Origin: Emergencia timonensis | Lineage (GTDB): Bacteria; Bacillota; Clostridia; Peptostreptococcales; Anaerovoracaceae | Assembly: GCF_900086585.1 (NCBI RefSeq) | Contig: NZ_FLKM01000008.1 | Location: 1,499,652 to 1,563,651, forward strand | Direction: 5' to 3' | Length of the DNA stretch: 64,000 bases | Shown here: positions 1-7,978 of the stretch, one piece after another | How the letters are laid out: the number at the start of each line of letters is the position of its first letter | Numbering within the stretch: position 1 is the first letter of the stretch | Position numbers and translations under genes: made by a program | Notes under the pieces: model-generated | What the model saw: the letters and a program-made list of their open reading frames with translations, nothing else | What the model was told of the DNA's origin: nothing | Database searches by the model: none

Positions 1-716
1 GGGCTGCCGTTGCACATCTTCATATGAGAGACGATGAAGGAAACGGCACCATGGATCACAACAAGTTCCGTGAAACCGTTGAGCTGTTACATAGCAAGTA
101 TCCTGACTGCGATATCATTTTAAATCTGACTACATCAGGAGATCTCAATGCCACTGACGAGACGAGAGTGGAACACGTAAAAGAATTGAAACCAGAGATG
201 GCTTCTTTTGACTGCGGTTCCATGAACTGGATGCACAGCGGTCTGTTCATCAACTCTCCAAAATTCTTGACTGACTGCGGACTTCTGTTCCAGGAGACAA
301 ACACCAAACCGGAAATCGAGGCTTTTGATCCTGGCATGATCGCTAATGCCGCATATTATCTGAAAAAAGGCGTTCTTAGAGCACCCCTTCACTTTCAGTT
401 CTGCATGGGATGTGCCAACGGAATTCCAGGTTCCACAAAGAATCTTGTATTTATGAAAGAAACTATGGATCAGCTTTGTCCAGGTTCCACGTGGTCCTGC
501 TTTGGTGTAGGACACAGCGCTATGGAGATGCTCTACGCAGCGGTTGCTATGGGCGGAAATGTACGCGTGGGTATGGAAGACAACGTCATGTATTCCAAGG
601 GCGTGCTGGCTGAAAGCAACGCGCAGTTCGTCGAAAGAGCAAAGAGAGTGATCGAAGAGTACGGCAATGAGGTAGCGACGCCTGATGAGGCACGCGAAAT
701 CCTCGGTCTCAAATAG
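1..716 (+). CDS. Beta-keto acid cleavage enzyme (BKACE, DUF849 family), 5' end missing
   Basis: The reading frame is open from base 3 (the residues before the first Met read AAVAHLH), so the gene begins before the window. Enzymes of this family cleave a beta-keto acid with acetyl-CoA to give acetoacetate plus a new acyl-CoA; known substrates include 3-keto-5-aminohexanoate and dehydrocarnitine. Visible family marks are the metal-binding HLHMRD near the cut end and GGNVRVGMEDN near the C-terminus, the usual family closing section. About 60-70 residues are lost compared with a typical 270-300 residue member. It is followed by a 3-hydroxyacyl-CoA dehydrogenase-like gene, which could supply the keto acid by oxidising a hydroxy acid. 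Family call is firm; the substrate is not. Confidence 0.88.
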   Translation, partial: AAVAHLHMRDDEGNGTMDHNKFRETVELLHSKYPDCDIILNLTTSGDLNATDETRVEHVKELKPEMASFDCGSMNWMHSGLFINSPKFLTDCGLLFQETNTKPEIEAFDPGMIANAAYYLKKGVLRAPLHFQFCMGCANGIPGSTKNLVFMKETMDQLCPGSTWSCFGVGHSAMEMLYAAVAMGGNVRVGMEDNVMYSKGVLAESNAQFVERAKRVIEEYGNEVATPDEAREILGLK

Positions 717-727
717 TACCTAAAATT

Positions 728-900
728 GCTCATGGCTGTGTTAGCTTCGGACTGCCCGTATCTTTGATACGGCATGCAGGTCTCATGCAAGAAACGCCCA
801 AATCTTGATTTGGTGAGTTTTACTGCCACGTACTTCAAGTACGTTCCGGGACTCGCATCCTCGCTGCCTTGCCCTGAACAATTTATATGCACTATTTGTA
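728..900. repeat. Hairpin-rich intergenic repeat, copy 1
   Basis: The gap after the BKACE gene contains three short perfect hairpins about 30-40 bases apart: CCGTATCTTTGATACGG (755-771), CCAAATCTTGATTTGG (798-813) and ACGTACTTCAAGTACGT (828-844). The 15-mer at 774-788 (ATGCAGGTCTCATGC) recurs exactly, in reverse complement, at 49263-49277 inside another intergenic repeat, and the last hairpin recurs at 4336-4351. I read this as one copy of a dispersed, mosaic repeat family. No protein is encoded here. The outer ends are approximate. Confidence 0.6.
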
Positions 901-948
901 AATCGCGTCTTAAATTACCTATATTCATATAGAAAAGGAGTCGATATA

Positions 949-1896
949 ATGATTAACAATATAGCTGTACTGGGCGCAGGTACCATGGGCCACGGCATTG
1001 CGGAATTTTTCGCCATGAACGGCTATCCAGTGAACCTGTATGAACCATACGAACCCATGAGACTTTCTTGTCTGGACACAATCAAAGGAGAACTGGAATT
1101 CCTCGCGGAGAATGAGCTGATCAAAGCAGAAGAAGTCCAGGAGAGCCTGGACAGAATTACTTTGTTTGCAGACTTGGCGCCTGCTGTCAAAGATGTCGAT
1201 TATGTCATCGAAGCTACCCGTGAAGATTTGACGTTGAAACAGGATCTCTTCGCTGATTTAGAAAAATATACGAAGCCGGAGACCATTTTGGCGAGCAATA
1301 CGTCCTCCCTTGCCCTGAACAAGATGATTGAGAAGGTCAGCGACGAGAAGAAGGGCAAATGCATGGTATGCCACTGGTATAACCCGGCACACCTGATGCC
1401 TTTGGTAGAACTGTCCTTCTTCGGCAATATGGACGAAGAGACATTCAAGGAAGTAGAAGAACTTTACGATAGAGCCGGAAAACAGACCTGTCGCGTGCTG
1501 AAAGACGTACCGGGATTGGTTGCTAATAGAATTCAGCAGGGCGTCGCCCGTGAGGCGTTTTCCCTGATCGAGCAGGGCATTGCATCGCCGAAGGACATCG
1601 ACAAGGCCCTCAAATTCGGCCCGGCCTTCCGCTACGCGACGACCGGACAGTTGGAAGTAGCAGACATGGGCGGCCTGGACATCTGGTGTACGGTGGGCGA
1701 CAACCTTCTCGCCGATATGGACAACAGAAAGGAAGCCAATCCTGTTCTCAGAGCCAAAGTTGAAGAGGGCAAACTGGGCATGAAGAATGGAGCAGGATTC
1801 TTCGAATATCCAGCAGACAAAGTACAGGAGATTAAAAATGCTTTCAATAAGAAGCTGATTATTCAGCTGAAGGCATCGAAAAATTACATTGAATAA
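949..1896 (+). CDS. 3-hydroxyacyl-CoA dehydrogenase family protein (possible hydroxy-acid or carnitine-type dehydrogenase)
   Basis: This 315-residue protein has an N-terminal Rossmann domain with the NAD motif GAGTMGHGIAEF (residues 8-19) and a C-terminal helical domain containing the signature GLVANRIQQGVAREAF. The catalytic-type His lies in HWYNPAHLMPLVE. Length equals the one-domain 3-hydroxybutyryl-CoA dehydrogenase / L-carnitine dehydrogenase class. The start is supported by AAAAGGAG 7-8 bases upstream. It sits 0.23 kb after a BKACE gene and overlaps the next gene, so the pair may oxidise a beta-hydroxy acid and then cleave the beta-keto acid. L-carnitine dehydrogenases belong to this superfamily and are known beside BKACE genes, but the substrate cannot be read from the sequence. 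Confidence 0.85.
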   Translation: MINNIAVLGAGTMGHGIAEFFAMNGYPVNLYEPYEPMRLSCLDTIKGELEFLAENELIKAEEVQESLDRITLFADLAPAVKDVDYVIEATREDLTLKQDLFADLEKYTKPETILASNTSSLALNKMIEKVSDEKKGKCMVCHWYNPAHLMPLVELSFFGNMDEETFKEVEELYDRAGKQTCRVLKDVPGLVANRIQQGVAREAFSLIEQGIASPKDIDKALKFGPAFRYATTGQLEVADMGGLDIWCTVGDNLLADMDNRKEANPVLRAKVEEGKLGMKNGAGFFEYPADKVQEIKNAFNKKLIIQLKASKNYIE

Positions 1897-3208
1897 CGAA
1901 ATTAAATATCAACTTGGTGATACTGTGCCTCAGAGAGAAAATTTTCTTCTTGCGCTGCAGCATGTGATTTTCTTTGTGGCCTCGGCGGTGGTAATGCCTG
2001 TCGTCGTAGGCTATGCTCTCGGACTCTCTCAGACAGAGGTTGCCGATACGCTGCAGAGGACCTTTTTTCTCTGCGGGGTCGTTTCTATACTGCAGGCAGC
2101 CTTAGGGCACAGATATCCCATCATAGACGGCCCTGCCGGGCTTTGGTCGGGGCTTTTGATTCTGATGGCAGGCACGGTGGGTTCCTTGGGGAAAAGTGCT
2201 GAAATCCTTCGTACTGACCTGGAAACAGGGATGCTGATCGGCGGGACTGTCATCGTGTTGTTAGTAATACTGGGACTGATGAATAGATTGATGAAACTGT
2301 TTACTCCTCTAATTAACGGCGTGTTGATTTTACTCATGGTACTCCAAATCAGTCCCAGTATTGTTAAGGGAATGACTGGCATTACTGCGGATCATACGAC
2401 AATTGATTGGAAGAGCTGCCTGGTGTTCTTTTTCACCATGTTTCTGATTCTCTTTCTCAATATGTTTGTTGGCGGTTTTATCAAAAGCATCGCCACCTTT
2501 ATCGGCGTCCTGGCAGGTTGGGTGCTGGCCTATATCATGGGCATTACCACCCGGGCCGACCTGATGGCGGATGGCGTCATCTCTCTGCCAAAAGTGTTTG
2601 CATGGGGCAGGCCGACCTTTGACGTCGGAATCGTCGTGACTTGCATTATTGCAGCCTTTGTGCTGCTTTCCATGACCTTTGCCAGCATCAATGGCATGTC
2701 TGAGGTTGTGGGAGATGAAGTGGACAGCAAAAGAATGAACAAAACCATCGGTATACACGGCTTTGCAACAGTGCTGTGCGGAATCTTTCCCACAGTGGCT
2801 TTTATGCCTTACGTATCGTCTACAGGTATCGTCAAAATGACCGGCGTTGCTGCGAGAAAGCCTTTTTACCTTGCTTCTGTGCTGATGATGGTCATGGGAA
2901 TGATCGCGCCATTCGGCGCATTCTTCTCTACCATACCAAACGCCGTAGGCTATGCGGCCCTGATTATGATTTACGCTCTGATTATGGGGCAGGGGTTCAA
3001 CGAATTCCGAAAAGTAGACTTTACGAACAGAGAAAATTTTATTGTAGGAATTTCCATGCTGATTGGAATGGGCGTCATGTTCCTTCCTTCAGAGGCCTTT
3101 CGCGGTCTGCCGCAGGTGGCAGGTTATATTCTGTCCAACGGACTGATTGACGGCATGGCTATCGCCTTCTTGCTGGAACACGTGATACTCAAAAAAAGAG
3201 CCCTCTAA
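1889..3208 (+). CDS. NCS2 family nucleobase:cation symporter (uracil/xanthine permease family)
   Basis: A 439-residue integral membrane protein with about a dozen hydrophobic segments, matching the xanthine/uracil permease family in length and in the N-terminal section (LALQHVIFFVASAVVMPVVV, then RYPIIDGPAGLWSG). Such carriers import purines or pyrimidines with a cation; other members take up different small substrates. The start is TTG at 1889, inside the last codons of the preceding dehydrogenase (8-base overlap), which suggests translational coupling and a shared role. The gene ends 4 bases into the convergent HxlR gene. Because its partners are acid-cleaving enzymes, the cargo may not be a nucleobase. 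Confidence 0.85.
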   Translation: MNNEIKYQLGDTVPQRENFLLALQHVIFFVASAVVMPVVVGYALGLSQTEVADTLQRTFFLCGVVSILQAALGHRYPIIDGPAGLWSGLLILMAGTVGSLGKSAEILRTDLETGMLIGGTVIVLLVILGLMNRLMKLFTPLINGVLILLMVLQISPSIVKGMTGITADHTTIDWKSCLVFFFTMFLILFLNMFVGGFIKSIATFIGVLAGWVLAYIMGITTRADLMADGVISLPKVFAWGRPTFDVGIVVTCIIAAFVLLSMTFASINGMSEVVGDEVDSKRMNKTIGIHGFATVLCGIFPTVAFMPYVSSTGIVKMTGVAARKPFYLASVLMMVMGMIAPFGAFFSTIPNAVGYAALIMIYALIMGQGFNEFRKVDFTNRENFIVGISMLIGMGVMFLPSEAFRGLPQVAGYILSNGLIDGMAIAFLLEHVILKKRAL

Positions 3209-3702
3209 TTTGAGGACTCATGGGCTTTGATGATGTCGAGAACTTCTTTTCCGTCGAGATCGTGGTCGTTTGCATATTCCATGACGGCGCAGATATCGTC
3301 GTAGTGGTCGAGGAACTTTTTGAGCGAGCCTTCGTATTTGTCTTCGGGATGTACCACAAAGGCGTCCGGATCGATTTCAATGTCGAGTTCTCTCATGCGA
3401 TGGATGCTCCAGACGTAAATCAGATCCAGTGCAGGAATGATGTTTTTGCCTGTTTCTGTCAGATGATATTCGACGCGCAGAGGAATCTCGTTATATTGAA
3501 TCCTTTCAACTAGGCCGTCGGCAACCAGTTCCTTGAGCTGCTGACTGAGAACCTTTTCGCTGATCGGAAATGTCTTCTTGGTTTTGGAAAAACGGATAAA
3601 TCCGTAGTAGTTGATATGGTTTAAGATGCTCATCTTCCATTTACCTGAAATGCAGGATAGCGCGTACAGATATGGATTCGTGCCCTGATTGGAATCAGTC
3701 AT
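3205..3702 (-). CDS. HxlR-type winged-helix transcriptional regulator
   Basis: A 165-residue protein whose residues 10-100 form an HxlR winged helix: CISGKWKMSILNHI, then SEKVLSQQLKELVADGLVERIQYNEIPLRVEYHLTETG, the family hallmark. The extra C-terminal 60 residues are acidic and not recognised. The start is supported by AAAGGAG upstream on the minus strand. The gene faces away from the cupin-SDR-cyclase-MFS genes across a 233-base gap with two palindromes, so it most likely controls that cluster and itself. HxlR proteins usually sense small or reactive aldehydes or phenolics; the inducer here is unknown. Confidence 0.9.
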   Translation of the reverse strand: MTDSNQGTNPYLYALSCISGKWKMSILNHINYYGFIRFSKTKKTFPISEKVLSQQLKELVADGLVERIQYNEIPLRVEYHLTETGKNIIPALDLIYVWSIHRMRELDIEIDPDAFVVHPEDKYEGSLKKFLDHYDDICAVMEYANDHDLDGKEVLDIIKAHESSN

Positions 3703-3733
3703 TGGTTTGTCTCCTTTCGCGTTGTTTGTATTT

Positions 3734-3761
3734 ATTGTAACACAATTTGGGGAGATGACAA
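3734..3761 (-). promoter_or_regulatory. Candidate sigma-A promoter of the HxlR-type gene
   Basis: On the minus strand TTGTCA (3756-3761) and TACAAT (3734-3739) are separated by 16 bases, about 30 bases before the HxlR start codon. Spacing and sequence fit a vegetative promoter. Read by eye only. Confidence 0.5.
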
Positions 3762-3776
3762 GAGAAAAGTAAGTGG

Positions 3777-3792
3777 CTTACCAGTCGGTAAG
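3777..3792. promoter_or_regulatory. Palindromic operator candidate in the HxlR/cupin divergent region
   Basis: CTTACC-AGTC-GGTAAG is a perfect 6-bp inverted repeat with a 4-base spacer, flanked by a second GTAAGTG half-site at 3769-3775. It lies between the two divergent promoters, as expected for an HxlR dimer site. Confidence 0.5.
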
Positions 3793-3831
3793 TGTATAAC
3801 GCGGCTGTTACCCTGTAACTGAAAAGTGCCT

Positions 3832-3862
3832 AATTGTCAGACAATTTTAAATCTGTTATCAT
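3832..3862 (+). promoter_or_regulatory. Candidate promoter with overlapping palindrome for the cupin cluster
   Basis: TTGTCA (3834-3839) and TATCAT (3857-3862) are separated by 17 bases. The -35 box is embedded in a perfect 15-base palindrome, AATTGTCAGACAATT (3832-3846), so a bound regulator would block RNA polymerase. The cupin start codon lies about 70 bases downstream behind a TAGGAGG site. Confidence 0.55.
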
Positions 3863-3935
3863 CAAAGTGTAAAGATAAAAAATTAACAAAGATCAATTTT
3901 AACCGAATATATAATAAAAATTAGGAGGATTCCAA

Positions 3936-4283
3936 ATGATTAAGAGAACTGTAAGTGATTTAAAGCCGTACGACGCTCCAGGCCATTACAACATGGTTGC
4001 CATGAGATATCACGGCAAAGAAGAGACTGGCGCAGAGAAATTCTGGATCGGTAAATCCACCTTCCTGCCAGGCGGCGGTGCAGAGTGGGCATACGATGAC
4101 AACCCGTTAGAAAAGGTTTACTTCGTTCTGAAAGGCGAAATGACCGTAACTGACAAAGACGGCAAAGAATATGTGATCCACGAAAACGAATCCATCTCCT
4201 TCCCGCCGAACGAAGGCAGAGGGCTGGAAAACAGAACGAACGAAGTGGCGGAGATGCTTGTCATCATCAATTACCCAGCGTAA
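3936..4283 (+). CDS. Small cupin-domain protein
   Basis: A 115-residue single-domain beta-barrel (cupin_2 type). The two cupin motifs are visible as GGGAEWAYDDNPLEKVYFVLKG (about residues 47-68) and FPPNEGRGLENRT (about 89-101). The histidines that normally bind the metal in motif 1 are absent, leaving the Glu, so it may bind no metal or a different one. A TTAGGAGG site precedes the start. It is the first gene of the cluster with an SDR and a cyclase-family hydrolase; such small cupins can be isomerases, decarboxylases or sensors. Function not assignable. Confidence 0.8.
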   Translation: MIKRTVSDLKPYDAPGHYNMVAMRYHGKEETGAEKFWIGKSTFLPGGGAEWAYDDNPLEKVYFVLKGEMTVTDKDGKEYVIHENESISFPPNEGRGLENRTNEVAEMLVIINYPA

Positions 4284-4284
4284 G

Positions 4285-4400
4285 ACTTGCTGATTTTCCG
4301 TACTGCTTCGCAAGTTGCTGCTCTCGTGCTCGATTACGTACTTCAAGTACGCGCTCTCGCACTCCTTTGCAATGTGCTGTGCATTACGAAAAATCATCGG
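4285..4400. repeat. Hairpin-rich intergenic repeat, copy 2
   Basis: The gap between the cupin and SDR genes is mostly one long imperfect inverted repeat: GATTTTCCGTA on the left faces TACGAAAAATC on the right, and ACGTACTTCAAGTACG (4336-4351) forms the tip, identical to the hairpin at 828-843 in copy 1. The whole would fold as a hairpin of about 110 bases. No T-run follows, so it is not a classical terminator. Confidence 0.55.
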
Positions 4401-4473
4401 CGTCTTAAAATCCGGCGCTTTTGAAAAAAAGTATCACTCAAAATGATTTAAAAATAATAGAGGAGAAATACAA

Positions 4474-5268
4474 ATGGTAAAGTTAGAGAAAAATTTCGTT
4501 GATACGATGTTCTCAGTTGAGGGCAAGGTTGCTCTGGTAACAGGTGCCACAGGCGCTCTGGGAAGAGTGCTTGCAAAGGCTTACGGCTATGCAGGCGCAA
4601 AAGTCATCCTGACAGGCCGCAGCATGGAAAAGCTCAACGCCCTTGTTGATGAATTCAAGGCAGAAGACATCGACTGCTACGCAGTTGCTGCAGACCCTGC
4701 TAACGAAGAAGATGTAAAGAAGCTGATCGCTGAATCCGTAAAGGCTTACGGCGAAATCAATATCCTTGCAATCTGCCACGGATATAACAAGCCTGCGAAC
4801 ATTCTGGATCAGTCCGTTGAAGATTGGCAGTACATCATGGATGCAGACTGCAAATCCGTTTACATCGTCTGCAAATACGTATCACAGCAGATGGTTGACC
4901 AGGGTAAGGGCGGCAAGATCGTCGTGGTTACATCCCAGCGTTCCAAGCGCGGCATGGCTGGATACACAGGATACTGCACATCAAAGGGCGGCGCGGACCT
5001 GATGGTTTCCTCCATGGCCTGTGACCTGACTGCCAAGTATGGCATCAACGTCAACTCCATCTGCCCGACCGTATTCCGCAGCGAATTGACAGAGTGGATG
5101 TTCGACCCAGAATCAGCGGTATATCAGAACTTCATGAAGCGCGAGCCAATCGGACGTCTTGCAGAACCTGATGATTTCGTCGGATTCGCATTATTCCTCT
5201 CATCAGAGGCTTCCAAGTTCATGACAGGCGGAAACTACGACTGCTCAGGCGGTTACCTGACTTGCTAA
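4474..5268 (+). CDS. Short-chain dehydrogenase/reductase (classical SDR)
   Basis: A 264-residue NAD(P)-dependent oxidoreductase with the Rossmann motif TGATGALG (about residues 24-31), the catalytic Ser in VVTSQRS and the catalytic YxxxK in GYCTSKGG. The C-terminal [12 protein letters not shown] matches the usual SDR end. The layout resembles gluconate 5-dehydrogenase/KduD-like members. It sits between the cupin and the cyclase-family hydrolase and probably oxidises or reduces the hydroxyl/keto group of the same substrate. AGAGGAG precedes the start. Substrate unknown. Confidence 0.88.
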   Translation: MVKLEKNFVDTMFSVEGKVALVTGATGALGRVLAKAYGYAGAKVILTGRSMEKLNALVDEFKAEDIDCYAVAADPANEEDVKKLIAESVKAYGEINILAICHGYNKPANILDQSVEDWQYIMDADCKSVYIVCKYVSQQMVDQGKGGKIVVVTSQRSKRGMAGYTGYCTSKGGADLMVSSMACDLTAKYGINVNSICPTVFRSELTEWMFDPESAVYQNFMKREPIGRLAEPDDFVGFALFLSSEASKFMTGGNYDCSGGYLTC

Positions 5269-5312
5269 TCAATTAGTATCAAAAGATGATGATAAAAAAG
5301 GAGAAAAAGAAA

Positions 5313-6323
5313 ATGGGAAAGAAAGTATATGTAGATTTAGCACATCCGTTCAGCGCAGAGATTCCAAGATGGCCGTACTTTGACAAACCGGCAATCGACA
5401 ATGCGCACACCATGGCAAAGGGCGGCGTTTTGACATCAAAGATCACTTGCACCATGCATACAGGAACACACTGTGACGCGCCGAGACACGTTATGGAATA
5501 TGAGTTTGACGGCAGAAGAGCTCGTTACACCCACGAAATGCCAGTAGACGCTTACACTGGAGATGCAGTGGTTCTGAAGCTGGACGTTGAACCTTGGACA
5601 CTGATCACTGGCGAGCATCTGGATGCTGCCTGCAAAGCCTGCGGATTTGACCCTGCTGACTTAGAAGGAAAAGTTCTCTGCCTGAACACCGGAATGCACC
5701 GTCTCTTCGATGACTCCAAAGCATATTACCACTATTCCATCGGTACAGGTGTTGACGCCGGAAAATGGTTCGTTGACCACAAAGTAAAATGTGTCGCTAT
5801 GGACAGCCAGGCCCTTGACCACCCGCTTCACACAGCTATGGGCAACAACGGTATGACCAGAATGAACCTGCTGGGAGCAACTGGCAAACCGATTACAGAA
5901 GAATACAAAGAATTATTTGGCGAAGAAGCTTATGCAGAATTCGACAAAGAAGAATACATCAGAATCCACGGCCAGGCTGCTTATGACGAGAAGTTCGGCG
6001 ATTTAGAAAACATCGGCTGCTGGGGAACCTGGGAACCATGCCACAAAGAAATGCTGGGCCACGGCATCGTCGGCGTTGAAAACCTGGGCGGAGACCTGGA
6101 CAAAATCCCTGCAGGAAAAGTATTCACATTCTTATGTTTCCCTCTGAGATGGTACATGGGCGACGGTTCCATGGCTCGCTGCGCAGCACAGATTGACGAG
6201 GACCTTCTTTTAGATGTACCTGATCGTACATACGCTTACGGCGGAACTGGTTTCGGCGAAGCAGAAGGCAATGGAGACAGCTGTTTGGAATACATGCAGA
6301 AACTGTTCAACAGAAACAAATAA
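5313..6323 (+). CDS. Cyclase-family (kynurenine formamidase-like) metal-dependent hydrolase
   Basis: A 336-residue member of the cyclase family (PF04199), which includes kynurenine formamidase and isatin hydrolase. The metal-binding motif is MHTGTHCDAPRHV (HxGTHxDxPxH). It is longer than the usual 210-260 residues, with extra sequence in the second half. I chose ATG 5313 over 5286 because AAGGAG (5298-5303) sits at the right distance from 5313 and would lie inside the longer reading frame. The likely reaction is opening of an amide or lactone ring, placing it in one pathway with the SDR and cupin. A strong terminator follows. Confidence 0.8.
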   Translation: MGKKVYVDLAHPFSAEIPRWPYFDKPAIDNAHTMAKGGVLTSKITCTMHTGTHCDAPRHVMEYEFDGRRARYTHEMPVDAYTGDAVVLKLDVEPWTLITGEHLDAACKACGFDPADLEGKVLCLNTGMHRLFDDSKAYYHYSIGTGVDAGKWFVDHKVKCVAMDSQALDHPLHTAMGNNGMTRMNLLGATGKPITEEYKELFGEEAYAEFDKEEYIRIHGQAAYDEKFGDLENIGCWGTWEPCHKEMLGHGIVGVENLGGDLDKIPAGKVFTFLCFPLRWYMGDGSMARCAAQIDEDLLLDVPDRTYAYGGTGFGEAEGNGDSCLEYMQKLFNRNK

Positions 6324-6338
6324 TCATCGGTACACTGT

Positions 6339-6398
6339 AAAAGGAGCCAGCCGGCAGGACAGCTGATTTGGTTGTCCTGCTCGCTTTAGCTCCTTTTT
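6339..6398 (+). terminator. Intrinsic terminator after the cyclase-family gene
   Basis: Outer stem AAAAGGAGC (6339-6347) with GCTCCTTTT (6389-6397), inner stem GCAGGACA (6354-6361) with TGTCCTGC (6373-6380), followed by T-rich sequence. The MFS gene downstream must have its own promoter or rely on readthrough. Confidence 0.8.
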
Positions 6399-6453
6399 CT
6401 TTGTGAAAAATTTATTTATTGTAAGTAGGAGAAATAGAAAGGCGGGATCGCGT

Positions 6454-7803
6454 ATGAGTAATACAAAAGGTTCTTTAACTAATTTTGGTAAAGCAGGCTG
6501 GGGCACGATATTATATTGCTTATTTATGTTTTTCTTTTACGTCGGTATGATTAACGACGGAACCAATGTGTTAGCCCCTGCAGCAGCAGAAAACATCGGC
6601 GTAGAGCCAGGCACCATCATCCAGTGGAACGGCTATGCCGGCATGATTGCGGTCATCGGTTTTATCATCGTAGGACAGATCAACAAAAAGATCGGCGCTC
6701 GCGCAACTTCGGCGATTTTTACTATTTTGGCGGGTATTATGTATATTGTGTGCGGTAATGCAACAAGCCTTCCAGTCTACGTCATCGCCATGGTGCTCTG
6801 TGCGACTGGCATGATGTCAGCAGGCTATATTGCAGGCGGCACATTGGTTGCAACCTGGTTCCCGAAGAGAAAGGGCATCGTTATGGGTTACACCACCATG
6901 GGACACAATTTCGCATCTGCGTTTTATGTCGCCATTCTGACCGGCTTGGTAGCAGTTTTCGGCTCCATCAAAGGCGGCAGCGTACCTATCGGCATTGCAG
7001 CAATCATTCTGGGCATCATCGGGGCGATCTTTGTCAGAAACACGCCGCAGGAAAGAGGACTGAACCCCGACAATGTATCTGACGAGGTTTACAAAAAAGA
7101 ATACTACACGGCATCTGACGATTCTAAAGAAGCAGGCGGTTGGACGACAAAGGCGCTGCTAAAGACCAAAGAACTGTGGTTTGCAGCCATCGTGACAGGC
7201 ATGTTTCAGATCTGTTCGGTCGGTGTCATGCAGCAGCTGGTGACGAGAAATATCAGAGACTTTGGCATGAGCCAGGCGGGCGCGCTGACGCTGATGACCA
7301 TCGTAGCGCTGATCGGTGTAGTCGGTTCCTGGCTGATCGGTGCCATCGATCAGAAGATTGGCACGAAGAAGACCATGCAGGGTTTTGGCATTTGGTATGC
7401 AATCGCACTGGTAATCAACGTTCTTTCTGGCGGCCACGTAGGCATCCTGTTCTACCTGTCCATCTTCATGATCGGCATGGGTATCGGCGGCTCCGCCAAC
7501 TTCACGACGTCACTGCCGACTTCCATCTTCGGAAGACAGGGCTTTGACCGCGTGAATTCCGTCATTTTCCCGATTCAGGGCTTCGTCACGGCATGGTGTT
7601 TCGTTATAAACGGTATCGTAACAAACGTGATCGGGAATTTGAACTATGCTTATCTGATTTTCGCAGGGGCGGCGATCATCGTATCTATCGCAGTTTCCTT
7701 TATCAACGAGTACAAGTACAACAAAGACCACCAGGTGGAAGCGGTATACGAAGAACTTGAAGCAGATGCGGAAGCGACTTTTGAGAAACCAAAAAGAGCG
7801 TAG
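6454..7803 (+). CDS. MFS transporter, OFA (oxalate/formate antiporter-like) family
   Basis: A 449-residue transporter with about 12 transmembrane segments. Family cues are the N-terminal membrane segment followed by NDGTNVLAPAAAENIG, the loop WFPKRKGIVMGYTTMG between segments 4 and 5, and a cytosolic central loop ending QERGLNPDN. The family exchanges small organic acids. I prefer ATG 6454 to the upstream GTG at 6403, because 6403 lies immediately after the terminator and an AGGCGGGA-like site precedes 6454. It closes the HxlR-linked cluster and probably imports the cluster substrate or exports its product. Confidence 0.85.
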   Translation: MSNTKGSLTNFGKAGWGTILYCLFMFFFYVGMINDGTNVLAPAAAENIGVEPGTIIQWNGYAGMIAVIGFIIVGQINKKIGARATSAIFTILAGIMYIVCGNATSLPVYVIAMVLCATGMMSAGYIAGGTLVATWFPKRKGIVMGYTTMGHNFASAFYVAILTGLVAVFGSIKGGSVPIGIAAIILGIIGAIFVRNTPQERGLNPDNVSDEVYKKEYYTASDDSKEAGGWTTKALLKTKELWFAAIVTGMFQICSVGVMQQLVTRNIRDFGMSQAGALTLMTIVALIGVVGSWLIGAIDQKIGTKKTMQGFGIWYAIALVINVLSGGHVGILFYLSIFMIGMGIGGSANFTTSLPTSIFGRQGFDRVNSVIFPIQGFVTAWCFVINGIVTNVIGNLNYAYLIFAGAAIIVSIAVSFINEYKYNKDHQVEAVYEELEADAEATFEKPKRA

Positions 7804-7848
7804 AAAAGGGTGAGACCTCTGAAAAGGAGCTGTCACACTAATGAAAGA

Positions 7849-7889
7849 ACGGCGTAAAGCATTATTTTCTAAGTGCTTTACGCCGTTTG
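7849..7889. terminator. Strong terminator between MFS and antiporter genes
   Basis: ACGGCGTAAAGCA (7849-7861) pairs perfectly with TGCTTTACGCCGT (7874-7886). It is followed by TTT on the plus strand, and lies between two convergent genes, so it may work in both directions. Confidence 0.75.
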
Positions 7890-7978
7890 TAATTAAATTC
7901 AGGGGGTCAATTTTACCGATTTTAATAGAATCGCAGGTGTGTCGTAATTTCTTTCAATTAAAGTTGTATTGGTGCTGT

